A stretch of 64,000 nucleotides of DNA from Coleophoma eucalyptorum (GCA_026120035.1 JALRME010000016.1:558001-622000), one strand, 5' to 3'. Counted from the stretch's first letter, positions 11,031 to 23,455 are shown. The notes: a model not told the origin generated them from the sequence alone. Numbers and translations: made by a program.

Positions 11031-13849
11031 GGCAACGTGACGAGATATAGAGCGATGGCCTTTCGTGTTCGGATGAAAACGAATGTGAGGACTATAAAGA
11101 GTGCTTTATGAGCAGGCTCTTATCGTGAACGAAGGTGATGATGATTCAAAACCCATCCTGTAAAGAAAGAAGATGCATATTATATCTTCTTCTCCAAAAG
11201 TCTCCTTGCTCAGTCTTGACTTGAAATATGTAGTCTATACTCAATGAGACACCATCCCGACTTTTTAGGTGGTTCTGCACACCAGTTTCCAAGACCACAA
11301 GGAACGGAAAACAGTGGAATGCCACGGTAGGAAAATATCGTGAACTATTCGGTAACAATCCCCGGGGCGCTCTCTCAGCAACGGCCTAAGGGCAGCAGAA
11401 AAGCCATAAGAGGCAATTCTGGTCGGTGGTAGCCCCTTGGTGTGTTCCGGCCATGTCTTCAAGAGCTCGATGATATCCATCTCGGGCTGCAGTAAAGGGC
11501 AAGAGCTTCACCGGACTTTCCGCCCTGCATGTACAGCTGCACGCCCTAAAGTATATGAAAGTCGTTGGGACCGCGCACAAAGGATTACTGGCCCGCAGAG
11601 CACCACATGCATGCAGGACTGAAAGTATATGACAGCGGAGCGACATTAAATGAGCCCTTGAGTGTTGCGATACGACGGTGCCTAGATGCCATCTCCATCG
11701 ATCGTGAACAAGGACGTAACAAGGCCGCAACAAGCTCGCAGGTTTCGTCGCTTCTAGTTTCCACCACAAGACTTTGTGGCTGGGGCTGAGACAGCTGCAA
11801 GGCAGTTTAAACGCAAGGTATCATGCATAGCAAGTGCTAATCGAGCCCTAAGCGGGACGGGAAGCCAGAGGCTGAATCTAAATCGTGAGATATTGACGCA
11901 AAAAACGAAAGTCTATGGGCTGCTAGCACGGTAACTAACGAGGAATAAGCATGACATTTAGGGTTCTGATGCTGTTCGACAGCAAGGGCTTGGCTGGTCC
12001 GAATTCAACATTCAATAGTCGCTGAATGAAGTGAATTGATGGTGTCGTCGTGAACACTTGGAGAGGGCATTATGAGAAGGGTTGCACGAGCTCGAGGGAG
12101 TTGCAGGTCAGTTGAGATTACCTTACGTTTTTCATCTTGCTCGCCGTTTAACTTGGTTGGTTTGGGTATGGTTAGTTTTTCTCTTTTGCCTTCTGGAACA
12201 GCATAACTTCTTCTGAAGTAGATTGATAGATCAGTATTTTTTACAAGCCAAGACATCAAGTAATAATCAAGACTTCACTTATTGCGCTACAACGGTGCCA
12301 GATCGGCCGCCAAGGTGTGAGGAGGGAGGAGGGAGGAGGCATCCAAGCGAGCAGTATCATCACGGAATGGACCACAGCTCCGTCCAACGAAGATAACCAA
12401 CTGTATCTACGTGCTTCGAAGATGCTGAGTGCATGGCCCTAGTATCCGCTCCCTACCTCAATGCTCGACGCCCTTCTAGGCACTTAATGGAAGTTACACG
12501 GTTACAATAGAGCACCCGTCTATTCTTGGATACAGCTGTGGCTTTCGGTCGGAGAAATGTGGCCGTACGGGAGGGAAGACCATCCACATTTTGGTCCTTG
12601 GCTTCGAGGGGAGCTGAAACCCAGGGACAAGATTGGAGGGGCATGTACAGCAAAGTAAGTATGGAGAGAGAAAGAGAACGAGGGCCATGCCGCCAAGCAA
12701 TGTGCGGGAACGTGGGCGGCCGATAAGAGCCCGATGCAAAGTCTCACCGTGCCATCCAACATTCCTCGGCCATGCACGTCAGAACGGCATGCTTACATAT
12801 TCCAGGTTGAGAGAAGCTACAATGTGAGGGGCTGGCGGGGAAAGCACCTTTACCTCTTTGCGGTCCCTCGAGCTACAGGACTTCATTCCAGAGATAATGC
12901 AGATATCCTTCCTCGCCAAAAGTCATGATGACATCCCTATTGATTTACCCGCTGGAAGAGGGATCAAATACGAGAATGGTGGTATTCGTGACCCTGTATG
13001 CGAGATTGAAGCGGCACAGAAGCGGCCCTTATTTTGTTGGGAATGAGTATTCCTTTGCTTTTCAAATCTGCCTGTCTTATTGTCCCCCATATGCGATTTC
13101 AAAAGTGCGTCGGTAAAGAGTGAATCGTCATTTTACTCTAGTGGCTCTGCTGGAGAAGCAAAGCAGCTCAGACAAGCTCATTTCCAGAATGAATCCAACT
13201 GAAGAATGTCACTTGACGATGAAAGTACCAGAGATCGTGTCTTGCTGGATGGTATACGAAGTAGTGTGTGTGGACCTTTGTACAATTCAATTGCGCAATT
13301 CCGCCTTCATGTAAGACTTTATCGCTTCCCACTCCACCTAGTATCTTACAATAGTCGGGCCTCCTTCCTAAGTAGCAAGACAATCTAGAAGAAAAGATCA
13401 TTTAAGTAAAATGGCTTACTAAAATGGGTCTGATCACTTGACTTGCCATCATCAAAATGGCTTGAGCACTTCAATAAAAGCTGGTGTGGATTCTTTGTCT
13501 TACCAAAAATGACAGATAGACTACTATGGTATCAGATGATGTCTCACGCGCGTAGAATGAGCCCTAAAGTCGTTATATTACCAAGTTAAACCTTCAAAGT
13601 CTTATAAAAGTCGCGAGGTTGTAAGTTACCTGAGCCGTAGAGAATCCTTTAAAAATCAAGCGAGAGACAGCAATAAAAAAGTGAGGCCTTTTAAAAGAGG
13701 TCTAAACAGCAGAACAAGCAAGAATCTATGACTGCGGTACAGATGTCGCACATGTATTAGGAGCCCTTCCACGTCATTCGTTGTGACCAGAGACATCCTT
13801 TAATCCGCAAATTTGAACAGCACGTACGAAGTCTCAAATTTGTAAAACT
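11031..13849. other. 2.8-kb gap without a supported gene
   Basis: Only short frames of up to 127 codons are present, none with recognisable motifs or credible splice chains. The right part (13400-13850) is AT-rich. A GGAGGGA triplicate lies near 12320-12340. It probably holds the promoter of the WSC gene and the 3' flank of the desaturase. Confidence 0.45.
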
Positions 13850-15321
13850 TCAAGAATTGGGAGCGTACTTGTTTTCCGCTTGTCTTTGGCTCAACTCACC
13901 GGCCATCCGCATTCTAAACTCTGGAGGGGGACTACGACCACCGCGATACCACAGCGCACTCTTAAAAGGAGCTCCTTTGCCTTTATTGTTGAAGTAAGCT
14001 TGGTCCTTAACAGTATCCTGCTCAACCCATTGGCACTTTGTGAAGGCCAGCTTGAGATCAGACCAACCGAAAGTGCCACGACCATGGTATTGCTTGCCGA
14101 GGAGAGGGACGATTGCGTCTGTAGCTTCACGGGAATAGTAGTGAGGGATCTTGGAGAAAAGGTGATGGACTACATGATCGGACGAGATATTGTGAAAGAA
14201 GTGAGTACCAATAATTCCGAAATCGCGATCCATGGTTGCGGTTGCGCCGAGAGTGAAGGACCAATTTGATTGGTCATACTTCGGGATGGTCGGGTGTGTG
14301 TGGTGTAAATAGGTGATCATGACTATGAAAAGGATCTTAGCAAGTCATATTATAACTGACAGGCTGTAGGACGGTTAATCAGAGAGGGGAAAGCTTACCG
14401 ATCCAATGATTAACCCATGTCCAAGGGACAAAATAGAGCCAGAATACCTGCTCGAAGGATCCTAGGTGCTGATATACGAAGTATAGGCCGGCAATTGTAA
14501 AGGCGCAGCCAATGTCAGACAGCAGGATTGACAGAGTCTCTGACGAGCGGAACAAGGAACCCCAAGGATCAAAGTGGCTCTGTCTCCACACTGACATACC
14601 CTTCTTGACAACGCCACTTGGAGGACAGGTGATATTCGACAAGATATACCAGTTCCAGCCGATGGTCTGTTGCAAGATGATACGCAAGAAGAGCACGATT
14701 GGTGCATCCTCGCCTATTTCATCGAGCTTCCCAGGCGCGAGACCCAACATGGCTGCATAGGTGTCACGTTGGTGCGGAACATACACCAGATCTTTATCTA
14801 CATGGTTTGCGTAGATATGGTGGCGACGATGAGTCGACTTCCACGAGAAGTATGGTGCAAGTAGGAAAGAGTGTAGAGTCCAGCCGATAGTGTCGTTGAT
14901 GATGCTGCTTGTTGAAAATGCGCTATGGCCACATTCGTGCGCGATGATCCAGAGTCCTGTCCAGACGATACCCTGAGCAAACCCATAGAGGGAAGCGAGT
15001 GAGTAGTAAAGGATTGGGTTAAGTCCTTCCGCTTTCAAGAGTAGAAGCTTGGAGAAGAGATACAGCAGAATCCCGGAATAGAGGAGGTCTCGGAAGAGAT
15101 AAAAGAAAGACCAGAACAACAAAGGCGTAAAGCAGTAACTAGGAATGGCATCGCGAAGATCTTTTATACCAACTTCGCCGTTAACCGCCTTGCCTCTGTG
15201 AGTTTTTCCCCCAAAGAATAGACGTATGTGAAGAACTTACACCACTGTCGACGATCTCGCTAGGATGGACTTCTGCAGCAGTTTTGAACCCACTGCGTTT
15301 AGGCTCGATCACCGCAGTCAT
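13850..15321 (-). CDS. Delta-12-type fatty acid desaturase (membrane, three histidine boxes)
   Basis: Exons of about 15321..15243, 15193..14399 and 14322..13850 give 448 residues, normal for fungal oleate desaturases. Histidine boxes are HECGH (112-116), HRRHH (148-152) and HVVHH (341-345), which bind the di-iron centre. Hydrophobic segments lie at about 50-115 and 230-290. The N-terminal motif IKDLRDAIPSYCF matches the start of the plant/fungal FAD2 family. The enzyme would insert a double bond into oleate in the ER membrane, using cytochrome b5 as donor. The first intron boundary is uncertain by a few bases: GTGTAAG at 15242 keeps the frame with acceptor ACAGAG. Delta-15 (omega-3) activity cannot be excluded from sequence alone. 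Confidence 0.9.
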
Positions 15322-16051
15322 CTCGCTGACTGCCGAGTATGACCGATGAGGTGATTCAAGGTGGTGGAGATGCTGGCGCTACTGTCAAGCCAACAGTTGG
15401 TATCTCACGTTAGCACGACAGTCACAGAGGCAAAATAGTACCGAAGTAGAATCTCATGGAAGACAGCGACAACAATGAGAGAAGGGTTAGAAGAGGAGAG
15501 GGGGCTTGCAAAGAAAATATCTTAATGAGACATGTTAGTGAGCTGATGTCAGCGTCAGAATATCGGCACTTTGTTGGTTTACTTTGAATCTTAAGCTTGC
15601 TTGCTGCGTGCACAAGAAGCTGATGCTGGTCCCTGAACCGCAAGCGAGCGAGATGCATTCCCATTTGAGCACTTAGCCGATTGTAACATCCTCTTTAAAA
15701 TCATGAAAGGAAAGACTTCGAGAAAATGTTTAAACCTCTTAAGCACGGTAAGAAAGTATTGTATGTAGTAGAGAATGCTAGTCATGAGAATAGATCGATG
15801 TTCTGTATGGCTCAAAATTGACTTAGTATTCACCAACGTACCGTACTCAGCACCTCCACCCCGAACTGATTGTCACTTGAAAATATAGCTTTGGAATACT
15901 TATCAGATTCTCTAGAAACTATTGGTAGGATTACTGTACACTCAAGTCTTTTGAATGACTCCATCGTCGAACCAATACTAGGAAAGGCTCAGCTCCATAA
16001 CGACCTCATCCGTACCGAGCTTCTATACCAAGGTAGTATAGAAACTTGCAC
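15322..16051. other. Desaturase upstream region
   Basis: This 730-nt gap precedes the desaturase start and follows the 3' end of the coiled-coil gene; both are on the minus strand. It presumably contains the desaturase promoter and leader. No gene is supported. Confidence 0.4.
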
Positions 16052-18133
16052 CTAAATCCTCGCTCTCTTCGACTTCTCTCTACAAACATCATCATCGTTG
16101 CATTTTATCTTCTGTCCTTTGCTAGATGGGCTGCTGATAGCCCCTGCGTTCTTCTGATCATTTGTGCTCTTTGGACTACTTCCACCACCGTTGCCGACCT
16201 CCGTCTCTGAATCCATCGTCATTCTATGGGTTCTACTTGACCCAGAAGACTCATTGTCATCACCACAGTCCCCTTGGCTCTCATCCTTCTCCCGACCATC
16301 ATCTTTCTTCTGGCGTTCATCGAGAGCATTCTGCAGCCGCTCAATCTCGTCGGTCAACCTCTCGTTATCGTCCAGCAGGTCTTGAATCTGTTCCTCCAAC
16401 GGCTCTAGTTCCTGTTGGTGATGCTCGGGGTCAAAAGTATCTCCATGAGGATACTGAAACTCACGCAAAACATCCACAGAATCACTGTGTGCTTGTGCAA
16501 GATTTTGCCGCAAGCCATCGCGGTCTCGATTGACTTCGTGGAGCTGGGCGTGTAAGCTGTTCCGCTCTTGTTCTAGCATAGCCACTGTCTGCCTTGCTAG
16601 AATTAGATCGCCGGTTATCTCATGGAGGTCTTGCTCGTATTCTTCAACGACCCGTTCCCGATATGCGTCATTAGCTTCCAGCTGGTCCATTCGTCTTTCA
16701 AGATCAGCAGCCTGCTGTTCGACATTTATGAGATGCATCAGCTGAATGTGGAGAAAGTCCCGTTGCTGAATGACCCGATCCAGTTGGGCTTCAAACCTTG
16801 CACATCTCTCATTGCAAGTTTCGGGCCTCGGAGGATCTTCTCGGGGTGGTGGCGGTGGCGTTGACTGTAGCTGGACAGCGACTCGCAGTGGATTTTCATC
16901 TGTTTCACCTCCTACTACGCGGTCTAAGGAGCTTTTGGTGCTCTTGTAGCCAGTTATTATTGAGAGGGATGGGAGACCAGATTTAGGGAGTCTCAGAAAT
17001 GGTGCTGGAATTGTTGGGACCAGCGGATCACTTACAGCATCAAAACTGACATTGTCGTCGTTTGCTGCATTGCACTTTGTATTGAGCCCAAAGAAAACCG
17101 ACATTCTACGAAATCTTTCTTGCAATATTCTCTGTATGCTTTCTAAAGCCGGGCCGATATCTCCAAAGGCAAGACGAGGTGCTTCAAGGGCTAAGAGAGA
17201 TGCGCTATCAGATTCTCCTGCTTGACTAGCATCTCCCATGCGTACTTTCACAGCAGAGGCATTCTGTATAACACCGGCTATCCTAACCTCGATATCATCC
17301 ATGCGATGAAGAAACATGCCCCTGTTGTTCGCAAGTTCAATGTCTCTACCTCGCATCTTTTCGTACTCGCGTTCCAGAGCCTTACAGCGAAGCATCCAGA
17401 AATGTGGAGTTTCTAGATCCTTGATCTGTCTGGCTTGTTCTAGGTCTCCTCGAAGGTGTGGTGTTTCATTGATGTACAGTTGATTCTCTTCAAATAGGCA
17501 GTTCCTATCCTTCATCATTTCGGTATACTCGGAAACTGCCTTGTCATGCTCGGTTGTGGTATCCTCGACTTGACCACGCAGTTTATCTCTCTCCACAATG
17601 AGGTCTTGTCGAAGATTCTGGCTCAGGCTTCTACGAGTGACTTCCAGAGAGATCAGAGTCTCATCCCGCTCTCTTTGCATGTTATCGAGCTCCGCAAGGG
17701 CTTCCTCGACCAGAGTTTGGGGGTTCTCAGCTTGGAGAGCCTTGAGTTGATCCTCGAGTTCGGCAACCATAGTTCTACTACAAGGCTGTGCCTCTTGCCA
17801 ACCTCGCATAATTTGCGTGAGCTGCGTAGTGCGACTTGGTTCTGTCTTTAAAGAAGCCTTTGTGGCGTCTACAACAAACTGCTGTTGTTGTTGTCGTCGT
17901 CGTTGTAGCATGTAATGATCAGCCTGGTGGAATAATCCCAACTCTCGGTTGAGCTGATAATATAAGAGGGTTGCTGGTGCCTGAAGGGTTTGCAGTTCTT
18001 GTTCGGGTTCTGCTTCATCCCTCACCAGTGGCCCTTGTGTTGTGTTTGAGTCTGCAGCCATGAATAGCGCCTGAGCTGCAGCGTTTTCTGCCTCAACATG
18101 GGGGTTAGTTTGCTCGAAGAATGCCTGGCGCAT
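16052..18133 (-). CDS. Long coiled-coil protein of unknown function
   Basis: An uninterrupted frame codes for about 693 residues from the first in-frame ATG (18133). The same frame stays open upstream to about 18278 and reads like real protein (contains RQFFPAYFEWSEQRF), so a short upstream exon or an earlier start is likely but could not be placed. The protein is rich in Glu, Gln, Arg and Leu, with heptad-like stretches at about residues 130-260 and 440-620 (ERMDQLEAN, EIERLQNALDE). The C-terminus is polar and Ser/Asp/Lys-rich, ending in a basic KSKRARI that could act as a nuclear signal. Resemblance to myosin/SMC-type coils is compositional only; no head or ATPase domain is present. Confidence 0.7.
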   Translation of the reverse strand: MRQAFFEQTNPHVEAENAAAQALFMAADSNTTQGPLVRDEAEPEQELQTLQAPATLLYYQLNRELGLFHQADHYMLQRRRQQQQQFVVDATKASLKTEPSRTTQLTQIMRGWQEAQPCSRTMVAELEDQLKALQAENPQTLVEEALAELDNMQRERDETLISLEVTRRSLSQNLRQDLIVERDKLRGQVEDTTTEHDKAVSEYTEMMKDRNCLFEENQLYINETPHLRGDLEQARQIKDLETPHFWMLRCKALEREYEKMRGRDIELANNRGMFLHRMDDIEVRIAGVIQNASAVKVRMGDASQAGESDSASLLALEAPRLAFGDIGPALESIQRILQERFRRMSVFFGLNTKCNAANDDNVSFDAVSDPLVPTIPAPFLRLPKSGLPSLSIITGYKSTKSSLDRVVGGETDENPLRVAVQLQSTPPPPPREDPPRPETCNERCARFEAQLDRVIQQRDFLHIQLMHLINVEQQAADLERRMDQLEANDAYRERVVEEYEQDLHEITGDLILARQTVAMLEQERNSLHAQLHEVNRDRDGLRQNLAQAHSDSVDVLREFQYPHGDTFDPEHHQQELEPLEEQIQDLLDDNERLTDEIERLQNALDERQKKDDGREKDESQGDCGDDNESSGSSRTHRMTMDSETEVGNGGGSSPKSTNDQKNAGAISSPSSKGQKIKCNDDDVCREKSKRARI

Positions 18134-18278
18134 TTTCCGGAACTCTTGGAAGCTGAATCTTTGTTCAGACCATTCGAAATATGCTGGAAAGAATTGACGT
18201 TGTGTCAATGGCGCGTCTCTTAGTTCAGGAGTAGAAATCGACTTTCTTAAGGACTCTGGAAGTTTGTTGTTGGATCAC

Positions 18279-19196
18279 GCCATCTTCGCAAACCATAGGA
18301 GGGAGAGATTGAATTATTAGAGGATTCCAAGGCAAATGCCGAATGTGGTGTGCCAAAGACAGACCTTATTATGAAGTTTGTTTTCGTGACGATAGGATCA
18401 AGCTCTATCGTTAAGTACAAAGAGATCGAGCTTACAACGACAAACTCGCCGAATCTGTGGAGCAAAGAAACATATAAAAGTCTGATCGAACTAAGCGACC
18501 AGTTCTACGAAGCAAAATCTTTTCCTGCGTGCTTGCACTGCAATGTGTGAAATGACCGCAGAGGCACCTGAAGAGCTGAAAGTAACAGTAATCTGGCATA
18601 TCTTTTTATTGGAAAAGATATCTTCACATCAGTAACCACAGCGACTTCCTAAGTTCATATCAACTAGTCGCCAGAGGTCGAATGCCCATTATGAGGTGTT
18701 GAGTGATTACTTCATAACCGAGCTGCTATTACATCATTGCTAATACGACCTTTGATATCCTTGAGCCCACTGAAGCTCCAAAATATCCGTTGAACGTGGT
18801 TATTATGATGAAGAGAGCCTCATGTCGGTGATTGTAAGATCTAGGCGCAGGTAACTATCTTCTTTGAGTAGATGAAAAATAGGTATAAACTAATGGTTTC
18901 AATTCCTGCTATAAGTACTAGCGAGCTTACTAGTCAATAAAACAATCTGTTGCAAGGAATGGACCGGGCAGGCTGACAAAGGAAAGCTTCGAAATATTTA
19001 TCCAAACCCATGTAGAAGGCGGGAAACAATCTGATAAAGGAAATGCAAAGTAAATGATGAGCTGCGAATTCTCTCCTGCTCGACATAGGGCAGTGATCCA
19101 AGGCCTACTATTCCACACTGGGTACCACAGTGGTGTAATCTACGATGGCAGTCAGTGCATGCAAGGATATTGAAAACAAATCCAAAGAACAGTGGC
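18279..19196. other. Intergenic stretch with no supported gene
   Basis: Short frames occur on both strands. The part before 18279 on the minus strand may hold the missing first exon of the coiled-coil gene. It otherwise contains the 3' flank of the SCA7 gene. Confidence 0.4.
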
Positions 19197-19727
19197 TCAT
19201 GCTTGGGCAGATATACCTGCCGCCTTCTTTTTGTATGATGCAAGAAGCATGTCAAATGGTTGAGAACGACCTGCAACAGCTCTTTTGGCACCCATCGGAT
19301 GGCGCCTGCAATCGAGGAATCTGGAACAAGGCACCCCGTTATGGAGGACAGCACAGCGTGTTTCCACATCGATAATATTGTCAATCCGGGCCTGGTTTGC
19401 GTCACTACTTTCTGGTTGCTGGGCAGGGGCCTCACGCCCTCGCTTTGCCGCCTGCAGCCTCTTCCGATTCTGCTGCTCGAGTAGCATCAATTGCATTTGG
19501 TAATTATCGATAGGCGGAGGCTCTGAGGGCTCAGCCGTGTCGGAGCTTCTTTCAGTCGCAGGACCTGGCTTTTCGAGCTGGATTTGGAACTGCGACTCAT
19601 ACGCACTCTGTGGTAGTAATCGTGGTCGATCACTCCCTTGGGAGATAACAACTGGGCCAGTTGGCTGAACCTTGACGCGGTCGTCTTTGCTCAGAGAATC
19701 AGAGAAGTATGAATCCGAGACCGACAT
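19197..19727 (-). CDS. Small stand-alone SCA7 zinc-finger protein (Sgf73-like domain)
   Basis: A single exon codes for 176 residues. Residues about 123-170 form an SCA7 domain: Cys-X8-Cys-X5-Cys-X2-His followed by [13 protein letters not shown] and a YKKK end, the signature by which Sgf73/ataxin-7 anchors the deubiquitinase module to SAGA and nucleosomes. Residues about 75-100 contain [15 protein letters not shown], a short motif seen in many fungal regulatory proteins. The rest is polar. Fungal Sgf73 proteins are much longer and carry an N-terminal deubiquitinase-binding zinc finger that is absent here. This is therefore more likely a reduced paralogue than the SAGA subunit itself. Confidence 0.8.
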   Translation of the reverse strand: MSVSDSYFSDSLSKDDRVKVQPTGPVVISQGSDRPRLLPQSAYESQFQIQLEKPGPATERSSDTAEPSEPPPIDNYQMQLMLLEQQNRKRLQAAKRGREAPAQQPESSDANQARIDNIIDVETRCAVLHNGVPCSRFLDCRRHPMGAKRAVAGRSQPFDMLLASYKKKAAGISAQA

Positions 19728-20352
19728 CGTCGTTAGTCTAGCTAACAGTTAAAGAGCTCGTGCTTGTCTGCAAGCCTTATGCATGTAAGTGGTCGGCCAT
19801 AGCGAATACGCATCAGAAATTAGACTCACAATAATTTCCAGGACAGCCGAAAAAATCTACAATTTCTAAGGGAAGACCGCAGTGGATATTGAAGGAGAAA
19901 CAAGAATAAGACTGTCTGACTACTTATATTAATTCCAAGACAACAGTCTAACCTGGTTGCAAGGGAGACCAGATAAGCCTGTTGTGCTGGTGGCGTGGGT
20001 CTGTCATGAAATATAGGCACCTCATTGATGGGGAAAAACGAGTGTGGCAGATTATGACGCTGTCGCTCAGCTGTTCAAGTGCTTATGTCTCGATTGGGGA
20101 GGAAATGAAGCCTTGGAGATGTTTCCGAACAGAATGAGTTAGCCTCAGCGGGCGTGAACCGATCAGGCCTAGCGCAGCCCGGGCCTCTCTTTTCCGAGAT
20201 CGCAATGGTCCCAGCCTTCTTTGTCGAGCTCCGAGCGAGTCTTATCAGCAGCTAAGGTACAGGTCCCATCTCTGGTTCCTGCAGCTTCGGAGTCACCGTC
20301 CACACCATCATTCCTTCATTTTCCTTTCTTCTACTATACATTACTCTTCAAT
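19728..20352. other. Divergent promoter region between SCA7 and aminopeptidase genes
   Basis: This gap separates a minus-strand and a plus-strand gene and should hold both promoters. A CT-rich stretch just before the aminopeptidase ATG (20305-20345) looks promoter- or leader-like. Confidence 0.4.
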
Positions 20353-21957
20353 ATGCATCTGGCTCTTTTATCTGCAGCTGTAGTGCCTCTTGTTGGTGCC
20401 TCAGCTATCCAACGACCTCTCGGCGCAGAGTCTCAAGCTCCACTCACCAGCACCAAGAAGCTGGTGAGCTCCAGTGCCTTGCAGGATGACATTTCCACCG
20501 AGAATCTGTTGAAGCGGGCAAATTCTCTCTTCGAGATTGCGAAGCTTGGAGAGAAAGATTACAACCATCCTACACGAGTTATCGGCAGCGACGGTATTTA
20601 CTTGTCTCACCACAGAGTTGGCTTATCGCTAATGAGTCAAATGTAGGACATCTTGCAACCATCGACTATATCTACTCCACAATTGCCAAACTCGGCGACT
20701 ATTATACGATCTCGAACCAGTCATTCCCTGCAGTTTCTGGAAATGTGTTTGAATCTCGACTTGTCTTGGGCGATCTAGTCCCTAAGTCCGCGTTGCCAAT
20801 GGGTCTGACACCGCCTACAAAGGACCGAGAGCCAGTCTTTGGACCTCTAGTCTTGGTCGCGAATGAAGGTTGCGATGCTTCTGATTATCCGTCCGATGTA
20901 TCTGGCGCTATTGCTTTCATCAAGCGTGGTACCTGCGGTTTTGGCGATAAATCTGCTTTGGCTGGAAAGAGTGGAGCTATTGCTGCCGTGGTTTACAACA
21001 ATGATAAGGGTAGCCTTCAAGGCACTTTAGGTGATCCAACTCCTGACCATGTTGCTACCTTTGGAATCTCCTCCGAAGAAGCGAAGCCTCTCATTAAGAA
21101 GCTTGAGGGAGGAGCAAGCATACACGCATCAGCTTATATCGATGCCATTGTCGAGAGAATTGCTACTACAAATATCATCGCCCAGACAAAGGAAGGAGAT
21201 GCTGAGAATTGCGTTATGCTTGGAGGCCACAGTGATAGCGTTGCTGAAGGACCTGGTATCAACGATGATGGCTCAGGAACTCTAACTCTTTTAGAAGTCG
21301 CAACTCAATTAACCAAGTACAAGGTCAACAACTGTGTTCGCTTTGCTTGGTGGGCTGGTGAAGAGGAGGGTCTTTTGGGCTCAGACTGGTATGTCGACCA
21401 GCTCTCTGAGGAAGAGAACTTGAAGATCCGTCTTTTTATGGATTACGATATGCTTGCCTCTCCCAACTACGCTTATCAAGTTTACAATGCTACAAATGCA
21501 GCAAACCCTACCGGTTCTGAGGAACTCAGGGATCTATACGTCAACTTCTATAAGAACAAGGACTTCAACTATACTTTTATTCCATTCGATGGACGAAGCG
21601 ATTATGATGCATTTATCAAACACGGTATTCCAGGAGGTGGAATCGCTACTGGCGCTGAGGGGGTCAAGACTAAGCAGGAGGCAGAAATGTTTGGCGGGAA
21701 AGCTGGTGATTGGTTTGACCCTTGCTATCACCAACTCTGCGATACTGTGGACAACTTAGCCCTTGAGGCATGGGAGCTCAACACTAAGGTGAGTTGTCTC
21801 TTCGCTATATTAAGATTTTTGCTAACGTTATCAGCTTGTTGCTCATTCTGTTGCAACTTATGCTGTATCCTTTGATGGTTTCCCCAAGCGATCTGCTATC
21901 AAGAGCACTGCTCAGACCGAGGACTTTCTTTACCACGGTTCCAAGCTCATCAAGTAG
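20353..21957 (+). CDS. Secreted or vacuolar aminopeptidase Y-type zinc peptidase (M28 with PA domain)
   Basis: Exons 20353..20593, 20647..21788 and 21835..21957 give 501 residues. An N-terminal signal peptide (LALLSAAVVPLVGASA) is followed by a propeptide-like region. A PA domain occupies about residues 120-235 (GAIAFIKRGTCGF). The M28 catalytic domain follows with the expected zinc ligands: GGHSDSV (His), GINDDGSG (bridging Asp), EEEGLLGS (catalytic Glu and ligand), MDYDM (Asp) and YHQLCD (His). It should remove N-terminal residues from peptides in the vacuole or outside the cell. The first intron (53 nt) falls exactly where family members have a conserved G-H step. An upstream in-frame ATG at 20221 would add 44 residues before the signal peptide and is unlikely. 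Confidence 0.93.
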
Positions 21958-22389
21958 AGTTTGAGCCTCACGGGGATGTGGATTCATTTTAAATACTGAA
22001 CAATTTTAGATTTGAATAAAATATACCTCTAATAATAATGAGTTGCATATCTAATCTAGCAGTGCCTTGAGCGTCTAGTAGGTATAGATGTGCAGATGAG
22101 ATCTAAAGCTGAGTTCAAAGAAGCAGTAAGGTCCATGAAATGAGATTAAGATACTGAGTTAGTCTTTGTATGCATTTGGTTTAGAACTGAGTTCCATTTG
22201 AGTTGTAATATTTTAGAACTTATCCAGCCTCCGACGCCCCAGAAAACCCATGAAGTAAGGTAATTTACGACGCCAATATCATGTTCTTGGGACAGACTAG
22301 AAGACACCTTCAATAATCGTGAATTCATGTTCGTTATGCATTCAAATCAGTAGTGGTTGAGTGACTCCCGTTTATCTTCGGGACACTAT
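21958..22389. other. Convergent 3' region
   Basis: AT-rich DNA between the aminopeptidase and the ABM-fold gene, which converge. No feature was seen beyond likely poly(A) signals such as AATAAA near 22015. Confidence 0.4.
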
Positions 22390-22954
22390 CTACCTCGAGG
22401 AGAAGCCAAAGATCGGCTTGATCTTCTTAACGTCCATCGGCGCACCCAATAAACCTTCACCGCCGAGAATTTTCTTTGCCTCTGCCATATGGTCTGTTGA
22501 GCCATGGGCAACCTGGGCCTCTTCATTCTTGTCTAATCACACCAACATTAGCCTTCTGTCGTAGCTCATACAAAAGAGTAGAAGTATTCGAGTCTTACAC
22601 AGTTCTTGGACAACAAAGACATTGGTACCACTTGCTGAATTGAATTGCTCGAAAATTTGGTATTTCAACTATTTACGGCCGAGCCCGGGTTAGTTTTCGG
22701 ACTTATCATCGGACTTATTCTCAAAGCTTCCTCGTTTATCAAAATATTTTAACTGTTACGAGCAAAGACAGGAGACAAAACGTACAACATCAGGTTCATT
22801 CTTCTCGACATTCTCGGCAAGGCTTTGAAGGGCTTCTCGGAGCTTTGTATTTCTGATCAGCAATGGAGAGTTGAGGTGAATAATGGAAACCCACACGAGC
22901 TTCTTTCCCTGCTGCAGGTGTGATGACTGCTACGACGTGGATTTCTGAGCTCAT
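22390..22954 (-). CDS. Small ABM-fold (antibiotic biosynthesis monooxygenase-like) protein
   Basis: Four short exons, 22954..22895, 22842..22786, 22668..22599 and 22532..22390, join to 109 residues. The pattern is that of the dimeric ferredoxin-like ABM superfamily: a first strand (IHVVAVITP), helix 1 (LREALQSLAENVEKNEPD), strands around LKYQIFEQ and NVFVVQELY, then a helix HGSTDHMAEAKKIL. Members include quinol monooxygenases and heme-binding or detoxifying enzymes. No residue here identifies a substrate. The exon joins are inferred: donors GTGGGT, GTACGT and GTAAGA each keep the frame. The first acceptor (ACAAAG) is the weakest. Confidence 0.72.
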
Positions 22955-23455
22955 GGTTGATCTTGAAAAACTTCTTGATTTCTTTGTCCTCTTTGAAATG
23001 ATATAATTGAAATAGTCAGATGGATTTCAGGAAGTATCTTGTCCTTTATGTACTTTGTGAAAACCTTCCTGCTTACCAATGTTCTCAGTATCCACACGTT
23101 TTAAAAAAGTATATCGTAGCCATCCGGTTATGCCGAGGCATAGGGAGAACAAAGGACGCAGAACCCTGGTTATGATGACATCGCGCCGGGCAAAAAGGCT
23201 GAAAAGGCTGAGCCCGTCATTTCGTCTTCATCTCGGACAATTTCAAATAGCATCTCAGCCTCGTGCAACTCAATAGCCTCTAGCTGTCACGTGTCAGAAC
23301 AAGGCTCTATGGTCTGTGCGCCGGGAGCTACCCTTATGATGTGAAGCTTGTTGGATCAGTTCTTGTCCTGTTTCTATTCTGTTCCAGTTAAGCAATCCAG
23401 AGTCCTATATCGCCTTCTCCTGTGGTAGAAGGTCGCAAAGGACCCCGGAATCATA
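22955..23455. other. Divergent promoter region between ABM-fold and COG5 genes
   Basis: A 500-nt gap between divergent genes. It contains repeated AAAAGGCTGA-type words near 23190-23210. No gene is supported. Confidence 0.4.
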
